Origin: Rhodeus uyekii
Lineage: Eukaryota; Chordata; Actinopteri; Cypriniformes; Acheilognathidae
Length of the DNA stretch: 64,000 nt
Assembly (NCBI GenBank): GCA_037043235.1
Contig: JAWRVZ010000016.1
Coordinates: 5,687,001 to 5,751,000, forward strand
Direction of reading: 5' to 3'
Positions 1-12,500 of this stretch are shown here, in pieces. Positions within the stretch are counted from its first letter, which is position 1; each line of letters begins with the position of its first letter. The translations under genes were made by a program, and so were the position numbers. A model generated the notes under the pieces. It worked only from the letters and a program-made list of their open reading frames with translations, was not told the origin of the DNA and did not search any database.

Positions 1-41
1 AGGCCCGGTTTTCCCCTGGCTTGTTCTTGGGGGATATGAGG
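1..41 (+). CDS. npc1: npc1 exon (partial, cut by window edge)
   Basis: Reads GPVFPWLVLGGYE and ends with one base of a glycine codon before donor gtgagt at 42. It matches the human GGPVFPWLVLGGYDD segment at the end of the middle luminal domain. The acceptor lies outside the window. Confidence 0.9.
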
Positions 42-512
42 GTGAGTCGGACAGATTTAAGAGGTCTTCTGTGGTCTTATACTCCATTTGTGCTGGGCAG
101 GTTTCTTATGATCACCAAAGCTGCATTTGATAGTTGATTAAAAATACAGTAAAATGATTTATATTCTAAACAATTCTAATTTGAGTGACTAAGAATATAA
201 GTTTACTATCAATTGAATGCATCTTTGCTGAAAAGTATTAATTTCTTTTGGAAAATCTTGCTGACCCCAAATGTTTGATACAGTGTGTGTACAAGTTGAG
301 AAAACATAATTAATCTGTTCTATTAGTTTTATTAGTAATTAATTTATTTTCCAAATGTTATTTTCTTGATTTGTTTTTGTTCACTGTTTTTAATGTCTTG
401 TAGTAGGCTAGATAGATATATTAATTAAAATTTTCAAATTTAATAGGCTGAACAGAATTGATGCTTTATTTATTTCTCCAGTGTAAATTATATATATATA
501 TATATTATATTT

Positions 513-544
<32 letters not shown>

Positions 545-3500
545 AATATAATATATTATATTTTGTATATGAATAAACGTCTTTTTCTTTTTTTGTCCTC
601 ATGTCTAGGCACCACCTACAACAATGCCTCCGCTCTAGTGATCACCTTTCCTGTCAACAACTACCTGAATGACTCTGACAGATTAGGCAGAGCTTTGGCG
701 TGGGAGAAAGTGTAAGTGTGATGTAATCCATTTCGTTAATCTTTCGGTTGAAACGGTGAGCGTTTACTCAAAATAAGAACTTATTGTCTGATCTAGATTG
801 ACCACTCTGGATTACAAAAGATATAACTAAAGCTGTCAGTAGATTAAAATGTTGAAGTGAATTGCGATTAATTGCACACTGATCTTAACATGTGAGTAAC
901 ATGTTCACTTTGTCATTTGCTATATCCAGCAAAATAAACCATTCGCTTATAGAGTGAAATCACAAAACCGTATCATCTGCAAGCTCTTTCAAGGCATGTT
1001 TAGTTGTCTTTCCAAAAAAAATAAAAGGACTCTTGGAGACCTCGAACGGATGCCAAATAAACAAATGATCTGTGTGCAATGCTTCATCAAAGGGCTAGTT
1101 TAACGTTAGACGAGTCAAGTTGTGATACGGACCATGTTTGCACATCAATATAACGGACTCGCACGTGCTCGTCCATCAAAGCTTTACTATCAAGATGCTG
1201 GATTGGTTTGTTCAATCGAGAAATGCAGTTTGAGCATCATCTGACCGTACGGCGGAGGGATGTCTTGAAGTTCAGTCTGTATTTCACACAGGGCTTCAGA
1301 AACGGTCTCAGAATATGACAGCACTCGTGTTTCAAAACTGACTAAAACACAAGGCGGGTCTCTTTTCTCTGCCATCTCTGATCGAATCACACTGGTTTTA
1401 TTTACCTCAGCGCTGTTGAATTTGCTTACTGGATCATTGTAACCAATTATTTCTGTGTCTAGTGGTTTAAAATGATCTGTCTGCAAATAGAGAAGTGAAA
1501 CTGGGTTAAAAGATTTGAGAAGTTTCCACCTGTCAGGTTCCAGGTGTTTTTAACATTGTCGAATACTTTCGACTTTAAAAAACTTGAGCAAATATTACTG
1601 AAGCACCCAAAGTTGTGTCGTCGCATGTGTTGGCATCAACAGAATAAGCATTGAGGAGTCGCATTATTCATTCCTCCACAGGTTTATCAACTTTGTGAAG
1701 AGCTATGAAAACCCCAACCTGACCGTGTCGTTCAGCGCCGAGCGCAGCATCGAGGATGAGATCGACCGCGAGAGCAGCAGTGACGTCACCACCATCGTCA
1801 TCAGCTACATCATCATGTTTGTGTACATCTCGCTGGCTCTGGGTCACATTAACAGCTGCCGGACCCTGCTGGTAAGACCCTCGAGTCTAAACGCCCTGAT
1901 ATGATGATAAATAACTTTTTAGAGGTAAAAAGAAGTTTGAGATTCCTGAGCAGCGGTTCACTGTTAGATAAGCGTCTCATCACTGCTGAGAGAGGCGTTT
2001 AGATGAACGTGTAAAAATGTGCTGCGCTCATGGCCATGTCAAGTCCTCTTTATTTATGTAGCGCTTTATACATGCAGATGTTTCAAAGCATCGTTACGGT
2101 GATGACAGGAAAATGATTCATTGATGCAAACCGAATTCAATTCTGCTGTAAAGTAGTTCTAGAAAGACAGTGGTGTCATTGATCAGCTGAATTTATTTCA
2201 ATGCCTGTGTTCGTAGTCCAGTTCATGATCACTAGTGATGTCGTCATCCACTTCAGTGCTCATACTATAGTGCCAGTTCAGTCAGATCAATAATGATTAA
2301 TATGTGACCTCAACTAAACAAGCCAGAGGCGACAATGGTGAGGAGTTCAAATGTCATCAGGGAAAAATGTGTGAGAAAGCAGTTGTTGGCTTCCCGTCTG
2401 ACAACAGCCAGTAGAAACGGGTGCTGTTTAACAGCGGACTATTTAAATCGTGTAAATCAACATCACTTGCTGTGCTGTTTACAATTACGTCATTAAGCTC
2501 GACATCACAGTTCTCAAGTCCGGTTGTAATTTCAACTCTGAAATGCTTGTCTAAACTGATTGTGTATTTTGAACTGAGTTTTCCTTGGAAAACCCCAAAT
2601 GCATTAATCTGCTTTTCCTGACTGCCTACTTTAAGCAATGGCAGTACCTGAGCCTAGTTAAATGTAGTTAGTTTTAGGGGGAATTATTTTAATGATTTAT
2701 TAATCTGTTTGGAGAAGAATGTACTTTTCCCTTTTCAGTATGTGGCAAACATAAATGTTATACAACCTGCTATTTGTGAAGTGAAACCTATTCCAAAATA
2801 TCAGGGACTTTTGACAATGCACCAAATAACTTTCCTGAGCTAAATACAAAGTTTGTGACCCTATTGTTCACAAGCTGTTTTATTGATGGTTGAAACACTG
2901 AGCGATCATGGGATATTTCAGTAAGCTGACTGTCTTTCAACATTTTGATGTTCATGCTTGTTTCTTTGAGAACTGGCGTTGAAGTGGAAAGGATTGAACT
3001 GGTTTTACAGTGATCCGTATCAAACAGCATTTATTGCTTGACTTTCGTGATAAAATGGACAGGTTCTGAAACTGTTCATATCAGAATAACATCACAAAGC
3101 TGTGTCATCATTGGCTGATAGGGAGAATAATTGCTGTTATTGGCCAATATATCGGTGCATCCCTATTATTACACATGGAAAAAAACAATGTCAGTGTCTT
3201 TGAGTTAGAATTACAACTTTAGTTAAGTTGGCTTGAGAGATATTGTATCTAAACTTATTATTATTACCTAAAATTCTCAAAGCATCCCCTCCTAGAGCTT
3301 TAAAGCTACAACCACTAAACTCAGACTTCAGACCTGTTCTGACTTGAGTTGCTGTATCTTCTCAGACTTATGATGTTGATAAAATTGAAGATTAAAATCA
3401 TAAAAATTCCATAGACTTACACTGAAGGTGCGAAAACTAAATTTTAGAGTATCCACCTCATTCCAATGGACATGCTTTTTTTTAAAAAATCCTGAGAAAA

Positions 3501-6500
3501 AACTTGCAGGTCTACAATCGATTTCTTACTTTAATTAGTAAGTTAAATATCTCTATTTTACATGCCAACTATGAAATACTGGCAAACATATCAAAGATTG
3601 CAAATATAACTGTAGAAAATGCTGCTTACTTCTGTGTGTGGTAAACAGCGCCACTCACTGACCAACTGAATCATCAGTAATCTCCAAATAAATCTTGTTA
3701 GCGACATGTTTTAAAGTTTAAACTCTCAACTTTTCAAGCTTGAAGCTTTTACAACTAATTTAAACGTTCAGGCTAAGCTTTCTCAAGCCAACTGAAGTTT
3801 ATTTCATAAACTTCCCCCATTTAGTTTCTACTATAAAGCAGCTCTGCAATACCAATACTTTGCCACATAGTAGGGCTCTTCGTGTTTCTCGTTTCTCTCA
3901 TTTAATATTGGTTTATAAATACCCAGGATTAATCCTTAACCTGAGTGAATCAAGAACAGTGTGAAGCAGTTTCTCCTGGGGTTTAGAAAACCCTATTATG
4001 TTGCAAATCTACCGTACTTTCTGCTGTTTACCATTTTTCTTTGGCTGTCTTCTGTTCTTTCACACACAGGAACGCTGTCATTCAGGCAGACCTTGCATAT
4101 TCTCATCATTCTCTCTTAACTGCTGTGTGTGTGGTGCAGGTGGACTCCAAGATCTCTCTGGGTATTGCCGGTATCCTGATCGTGTTGAGTTCAGTGGCGT
4201 GTTCGCTGGGTATCTTCAGCTACATCGGCATCCCCCTCACGCTCATCGTCATTGAGGTCATTCCCTTCCTCGTGCTGGCCGTGGGTGTGGACAACATCTT
4301 CATCATTGTACAAACCTACCAGGTGTGTGGTGATGTTTACTCCACATCTACTCATCCTGAGAGCAGATTGAGCTCTAACATGACACATTCTGAGCCGCGT
4401 TGTGCTTATCGGTTAAGTAATAAATTTGTTTTGTTCAGAGAGATGAGCGAATGGCGGAGGAAGAGCTTCATCAGCAGATTGGCCGAATCCTCGGAGATGT
4501 GGCTCCCAGCATGTTCCTCTCCTCCTTCTCAGAGACGGTTGCTTTCTTTTTAGGTATGCTGACCTTAATTCCTTTATTACTAACAAAGGGCAGATTAATG
4601 AATGCCACCTCAAAGTATGAGAAGTAAATGAAAAGTTTTTTTTAAAATCTAGATTTGATCAGGTTGTTTATACCAAGTGCCATTTTTATCATTCAAGTTT
4701 ACATGAGGTTATTGTATGAAATCTTACCGCCTTTGTCAAACAATTAACTGGACTTTTTAAAATGTAAATGGCCAATGTTTTTACTCAGATGTTGAACTAA
4801 TGTAGTTCCTTTAAAATTATTACCTGAATGCATTTTTGTATTAATCTTAACTTCTATTGTTCAACCTTTTATAAAATAAATATTATACATGCACACGAAT
4901 GCATACAAGTATCGTTAGTATAAAGCAGCGTTTGACCACGTGATGCTGTTTTGCAATATCTAGTCACTAAATTTTTAAATCACAATATCAGATTATGTTC
5001 TGACAAAGAAGCTACTCTTCGAGTAAAACCTCGATCGACTCATTTCCCTTTCCAGATGACCGTATTTTCTGTTTACATGTCAACAGGTGCTCTGTCCACC
5101 ATGCCTGCGGTGAGGACCTTCTCCTTGTTCGCTGGTCTGGCCGTCTTCATTGACTTCCTCTTGCAGATCAGCTGCTTTGTGTCTCTGCTGGGCTTGGATA
5201 TCAGGAGACAAGAGGTGAGAGGTCATGATTAAGGTGGTTCTAGCTCTGGGAGAATGGAGAAAAGGAATAGTTCCTGGTTATTTACTCACCCCAAACCCAT
5301 CCAAGATATTTATGACCAGCCTTCCTCGGCCGAAGGGAAATAAAGGTTTAAGAGCGAATCAAAGGTTACGTTCTTGACCTCTCATGTGACATTGGGAAGG
5401 TCACGCATGACGGGCGTCAAGAACCGCACACTTGTTTTCTAAGAGTTTCCTCCAGGATACAAACACATTAGACCATTTTGTTTTTTATCAAACTGAAACG
5501 AATACTAAAGCACTGCAGAAACCATTTGTTTTGGTCAGCACTCCTTATCCGCACTTGCTGACTGTTACGTGTGACGTCATGTACATCTTGGATGCCCTTG
5601 GGGTGAGTAAATGAGGAAATGTATATTTTTGTCTGAACTACTCATTTAAGTCCCGTTCACATCAAGAGCGACGCTATATCAGCAGGATTTTGTCTGTTGC
5701 TTTAAATGCTCAAACTATTTAAAACAGGATGGATTCTGATCGACTCTCTATGGTTTTTACCATTCATCAGCTGTAAAAAGTTGTTCTGAAAGGGATTTCA
5801 AAGATATAATTTCTCTGTGCTGTTCTCGTTATACTTGTAGTGTGGACTTGAGAGAGATTTTTAGAACTGTCTTCATCGTTATAGTTTACGTCCCTGATGA
5901 TGAGAAACTTAGTGACACGTTTAAATGGTTTTGAAAATAAATAAAATATTAATTCACAGCAGCCCGTTGAAAGTAACATGAATAGTTTTCCATATACTTA
6001 AAACTAGAGTAAGCAATTAATCACTACTTTTTTTTTTGTCTATAATGTTCATCTTAATCATTTCAAATCGACTTATTGATTGTTTTGGTCTTCCACAGGC
6101 AAATAGGACCGATATATTGTGCTGTGTGAAGTTATCTGATGGACCGCAAGAGAAATCTGAGGGTTGTCTGTTCCGTTTCTTTAAGAAGATATACGCTCCT
6201 TTCATCCTAAAGGATTGGGTTCGCCCACTGGTGGTAAGTGGAAAATAACAAGACAACATAGTGACAAATTGAATTGAGATTAACTCCATTCCTGTTGTAC
6301 TGAGAAGAGGTGGCTTTTTTTTGTGTGTGTGTTTGTGTTTTATGTGAACTGAATACAAATGGTTCAACCTGTTTTCTTTTGATTCTCATCTACAGGTTGC
6401 TGTGTTTGTGGGAATGCTGTCGTTTAGTATAGCCGTTGTGAACAAGGTGGAGATTGGACTCGAGCAGACGCTGTCCATGCCTGATGTACGTATATACCGT

Positions 6501-9500
6501 CCTTCATTCTCGTGTTGAGTGGTATGCACCAGTAATCATCCTATCGTCACCCTGTGAGCTCACCGATGTGTGATATTATCACTGGCAGTGGGGGGGGGGG
6601 GTATTGCAATAGTTTACACATTTACTCACGTCTACTTTGTTTCATTATCGTGGGAAATGAGATTATCATTTTGCAAGCAAAAACGGAGTCGGTGAAGAAA
6701 AAGGTTACATCGCATAGAAATATTTCACTCAAGATACTGTGGGCATTAAAGACCCACTTTGCCGAGTCTCAAACCACAGTCAATTATTCCCTGGCAGTGA
6801 AAGCGAAAGCAAAAACTGACTAGGCTTTTGGCATCAGATCATCTGATAACCATACTTCAACTATCTTCATTTATTGATTTAATATATCTCTTGTGGATCA
6901 CATTGTGAATAAACGAGAAGAATTGAGTTTTGAAGCTGCTTTTGATTTATCAATGACTGATTATTGTTCTGTTCAGAACTAAACTTTTATTAGGCCTATA
7001 CAATTCTAGTAATATAATAAGTAATTGTATTATTAGTGTCATTTAAATATTTAGTTAATGTGCTATCAAAACAAACACATGTTTTTGATTCTCATCTTGG
7101 CTCAGAATGATGCGTCTCTTTTATAACAAGCACTCTTGACCATTTATGAATGGATCGTCTCACCATTCAGTTTTGTACCTTATGTGTTGCAAGTGAAGTT
7201 GTGTGGCGATTGTCGTTAGGGAATGCATTGTAGGTCATGATATGAATTTTATGATAATAACAATATTAATGAGCTAATAATAATAATTGTACGCTTTAAT
7301 GGGGAGGAAACGCCCAATTATCGTCGAAGGCGAAAGTTATTGCTGGTATCTCGTAACACGATACTATTGTCTATCGGCACAACGCTAGTTGACGCTTGTA
7401 TTTCACACATTTGCATTCTGACGAACCTGACCGCGGTGATTGTGAACGCATGTCTCCCTGTCGCAGGACTCGTATATGCTGGATTACTTCAGGAATCTGA
7501 GTGAGTACCTGCACACCGGGCCGCCCGTGTACTTCGTGGTGGAGGATGGCCACGACTACAAGACAGCTGAGGGGCAGAACGCAGTGTGTGGCGGAGTGGG
7601 GTGCAGCAACAACTCTCTAGTCCAGCAGATCTATAGCGCTTCTCTCCTCGAGAACTAGTGAGGGACACTTTTCATCTCCTTTTCACTGTTTTATTTTTAG
7701 TCATTTATTTGAATGTATGTTTTTTTTTATTTTTTAGTTAAACTAAATGCATTGGCTGCTAGTTGAAACAAAATGTCAAGTGTTATTAACATTCATTTTA
7801 TTTCAAGCAAAGTATTTTTTGTGATTGTTTTTAGTTGCCTATAATAGCCCTGCAATGCTTTATTTGAGCACTTTATTTAAGACTTTTACTGCCAGCTTTG
7901 TTTTTGAAGAACCTCTGTTAGATCAATACTGTAATATTCTGTGTGGCATTTTCAGTTCTAAGATCAGCAATGCTCCCTCGTCTTGGCTGGATGACTACTT
8001 TGACTGGGTGAAACCGCAGTCGTCCTGCTGCAGATATCATAACACCACAGGAGCTTTCTGCAATGCTTCAGGTAAACCATTACCCTGACCTCCACTGCTC
8101 CACAGGACCCTTGCACAGCTCACACTGCTCCTGGCTCTTTGAACCGACTCTTTGGTTTAGATGGAGAGTGTGTGAGAGAGGGAGTGTGTATGTGCATTTA
8201 ATAGAAGTATGTATAAATTATAATTTAACAAAAAAATGAGAATTGTAGTTTGGATCTCTTGATTCTTTTGGTCTGGCCTTAAAAATTCCTTAAAGTTCCC
8301 TTAGCATTCACATGAACAGAATCTAAAGATACTAAACACCCCAAAAAAATGTTCTGTATATTGTGACTGAACTCTCCAAACATCTAAAGCGATGCTGTGC
8401 TGGGTTAAGCTCTAACGATATGTGCAGAGCCTACAAATGATGCTGTTTTACCTGCAAACAGAAGCAGGAATCCCAACGTCACACACCCAAACTGAGATCT
8501 TCTGCCTGTAGCAAACCCTTGGGCAACATTGTGACTAATGAGAAAACAATGGCTCAGCTTGAGCATTCTGTTCTTTTTAGGGTCGCATCTTGTGGCATCA
8601 CATCCTGTCTTTGCTCTGCAACCTCTTTTGTCCCTGTGCAGAGGCTCCTCTAGCTTCGAAAAATATATACAGTAGAACCCCGACTTACGAAACGCTCTAC
8701 GTACGAAAAATTCAACATGCGATAAAAGATTTTGGGGTTTTTTTTCGCCCGAGCAACGACAAAATGATCGAGATGCGAAAACATTTCCAAGTTTTGTTTT
8801 GAAATTCGCGCTGATTTTGGTTTGGGTTGGATGAAGACTACAGTTTGTCCGGTCAGAACAATGATATCTCACTCAGGGAATAATCCAAAACTGGTGTTTA
8901 TTAAAGGTGCATAGATCGATAAAACCTCAACGATTGGCACTAATTTCTGGTATTTCACTCAATAAACTATATACAATCTTCAGCTGATCTCTTTTACCTT
9001 AGTCACCTTAGCTCTCTCAGATGGAAAGTTTTGGAATAGTCCATTTCGCACTGAATGACAGGGATGGCTGGAATAGTCCATGTAAGAAGGGGAACACTTT
9101 TTACAATCCTGCTCTCCTATTGGTCAGCATTGTGCCTAGTTAACAGACTTTTTCTAATCACTCACCATGGATGTGAAGATTGTTGCTGAAGTGAAAAAGA
9201 AGAGGATGCTTTACATTGCATTGAAAGGGAGCTGATTGGGAAGTATGGATCTGGGATGCACTTCATCCCATTCTAAATGTGGTGTTTTTGTAAGGCTAAG
9301 AACGGATTAGGCATTTTACATGTAAAAGCCTGACCGACATACGAAAAGATCGACTTACGAAGCCAACCTCGGAACGGATTAATTTCGTAAGTCGAGGTTC
9401 TACTGTATATGGGAATCAATAAATAAGCTATTGTTAATTTTTTCAATGGGATACCTCTTAAATTTCAAGATGGCAGTAATCTTGTTACATAATTTTTTTT

Positions 9501-12500
9501 AAATATTTCAACGTTTTCCATTGTCACAAACAGCAATAAAATGTCATTATTTTTGTAGTTCTGTAATTTCATAAATGCTACACACTTTAGTTATCTATTG
9601 CAAACTGGATATAAACCTTTATTTTAATTTGAGCGATCTCCTGTGAATTTTATTCGGTAGTAACGAGGCCAAAGTGGCTCTTTTGATTTTGATGGTTGCA
9701 GACCCCTGGTTGGTGTCTCCTTACAGCAGACCTTTGTTTGTGTGAGAGTGACTGAGGGATTCCTGCCATTGTTTTGACTCATTACACACATTGTTTGCGA
9801 GAATTCGTGAAGCGCTTCTAAAATACGTTTTCTCTCCACGCCAAACAAGCGGACGGAGACCTGATGGGTGTCCCTCCACTCGTTTGGTGCGCACCAGTGA
9901 TCAGATGGCAGAGTTCACACTTATTCAAAAGAGCCGCACTAACAGAGCGATTGAGTGAACTCGCCCTTACTCTCCTTTTTATTGTTCCAAACCTGTATGA
10001 CTTCTGTGAAAACACAAGGTAGTGACTGTTTGTTTTTTCCTCCTTTCTCCCGGTCAGTGGTGGATAAGAGCTGTGTTCACTGCAGATCTATGACCTCCAG
10101 TGGAAAACTGAGGCCTAATGGCACCGAATTCATGCACTTCCTCCCTATGTTTCTCTCAGACAACCCCAATATCAACTGTGGAAAAGGGTAAGTTGTCTGT
10201 TGATCAGATTAAATGGATGATGGAGATAGCTAGTGACCATCTGATATATGTCAAACACACATTGTATGTTTTTGCTGAAATCGTAATCCCAGATTGGCTG
10301 AGTTGTGCAGTTTGCGAATAGTTTTAGTAGCAAAAAGTGGATTTTCACGTTCACAAACTTTGTGAAGTATTCAGTACTTATTTTAAACATTTGTTGGCAG
10401 AAATTCTGATCACAATCTACAAATCTCTTAATTTTCAGACGTTTGCACCTGCTTTTTTGATTTTCAGGGTTTTTGTTGAAAAGCTAACATTAGTGTAAAT
10501 GATTGCTCTGAGTTTCACTTGTGCTGTAGATCAGAAAATAAGTTTTGGGAACCCTGTTGTGAGTAATAACCCTCTTCTCTTCCTGCGTAGCGGTCATGCT
10601 GCGTACAGCACTGCTGTGGATATCAAAGAGAACAACACTGATGTGGGCGCCACCTACTTCATGAGCTATCACACCATCTTAAAAACCTCGGCGGACTTCA
10701 TCGACGCACTGAAGATGGCGCGAGAGCTTACAGACAACATCACGCAGGGCATCAACCCACAGGGCAAGAGTTACCGCGTCTTCCCTTACAGGTAAACCTT
10801 GATCAGGAGAGGATGTCCTGCTCTGTTCTTTAAGTTTACCCAAGATGCATTGCATTTGTGCAGGTGTGTCACTGAGCTAAACCATCCTTTGCGTTGAGCC
10901 CTCCACACAAACTTAAAGCAATCTGTGCTTGTCTGAAAAAAATGATCCCTACACTTTTGTTTAAGTCACATGGAAAGTTCAGGAAAACGGAGCTCATCCT
11001 TAGTAACCTCCCTCCATAAAGGGTGGTGAAATTGTTCAAATGAGTGTCCTTCATTAAGACCTGGTTTCACAGATGGCTTAAATTAAGACGGGATCAGGCC
11101 TCATTAATAAAAATCTACTTAAATTGCCTGTATGAAAACGTTACTGGTGTGAATGTTGAGACAGCTTGTTTCTTTCAGTTAAAACTAGGGATGTTTCGCG
11201 TATGGCAGTTTAATGATCACTGAAAGACGAGCGAGGTGTGGGAGTGTTTTAAAGTAGGAGGAGACAGAAAAGTGTTTTATAAACGGTCTTGTCAAACGGA
11301 CATATAATGATTCACTGGATCCGAGCGGAACCATGTTAATCAGACACAGAAATGTTTGGAGAAACAGCCGAATCATTGCATCATTTACTACAACTGTCCG
11401 CCACTGTGATCACATTCAGCTGAAAGAAATATATTGATATACTTTATTTTTTACCTGTTTATTGAACTCATTGTCACCATGGAAACCGACACACACGCCT
11501 CTCGCTACATAAATCTGCAGTTTTGAGACTCCAGAAGGAAAAGTGCGCCGCGGAAATGTGACCTTATTTCTAGCGCCATTACTTTTACACTAGTCGACAA
11601 TTTTCGTTTAAACGACTAACAAATTAGTCAAAATGCACATCCCTAGTAAAACATGCACTTTTGTCTGGGATTAGACTTGAGTTTCGTCTGTGAAACCAGG
11701 GGTAATGAACACATTGTATGTCATCCATTTAGTAATTTATTTTTTTAACCCCCCATGTACAGTATATTCTACGTCTTCTACGAGCAGTACCTCACTATCG
11801 TCAGTGACACGGCCTTTAACCTCGGTGTGTCGCTGTTGGCCATCTTTGTGGTGTCGACGGTGCTCTTGGGCTTCGAGCTGTGGTCGGCAGTGCTGGTGTC
11901 CTTCACCATCGCCATGATCCTGGTCAACATGTTCGGAGTCATGTGGCTGTGGAATATCAGCCTCAACGCCGTCTCATTGGTCAACCTCGTCATGGTGAGT
12001 TAACAAAGGAATATTGTTTATTTTGGGGGATTGCTAATGCATGTTTGCTGAAGTTGTGTGACTTAAACTTACTACGGTTGGGCATGATGATATTATGCAC
12101 TTACATTTCTGCATTTGGCAGATGCTTTTATCCAAAGCGACTTGCATTGCATTCAAGAAACACATTGACATTCTAATCAGTTCTTGCTTTCCCTGAGAAT
12201 CAAACCCATGACCTTGGTGTTGTAAGCGCCATGCTCTACTGTTTGAGCTACAGGAAGCTGATATATCATTGCAATATGTAAATGTGTAGCACTGTTGACA
12301 CTTCAGGGTGGTTTAATGCATTAATGAGAATATACAAAGAGCGAGAAGTGCTTGATTAAAAAAAAAAAAAAACTCATCATTTCCTGAAGAGGACGTGTGG
12401 AGCTGTGCGTCTCATGCGACCGTGAATTCACTTCTCGTTTATGATTTATTGTGGTTGAATGGTCTGGATTGATGGAAGCGGCTGGGTTTATCTGTATAAT

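Noticed and set aside
4041..4553. 170-codon + frame running through two npc1 exons
   Set aside because: It only reads through because introns are open by chance; its N- and C-terminal parts are intronic. The real coding parts are the exons 4140-4322 and 4439-4553.
12102..12256. Functional tRNA gene
   Set aside because: The tRNA-like head has degenerate boxes and no complete cloverleaf, and the same unit recurs three times with a SINE tail.
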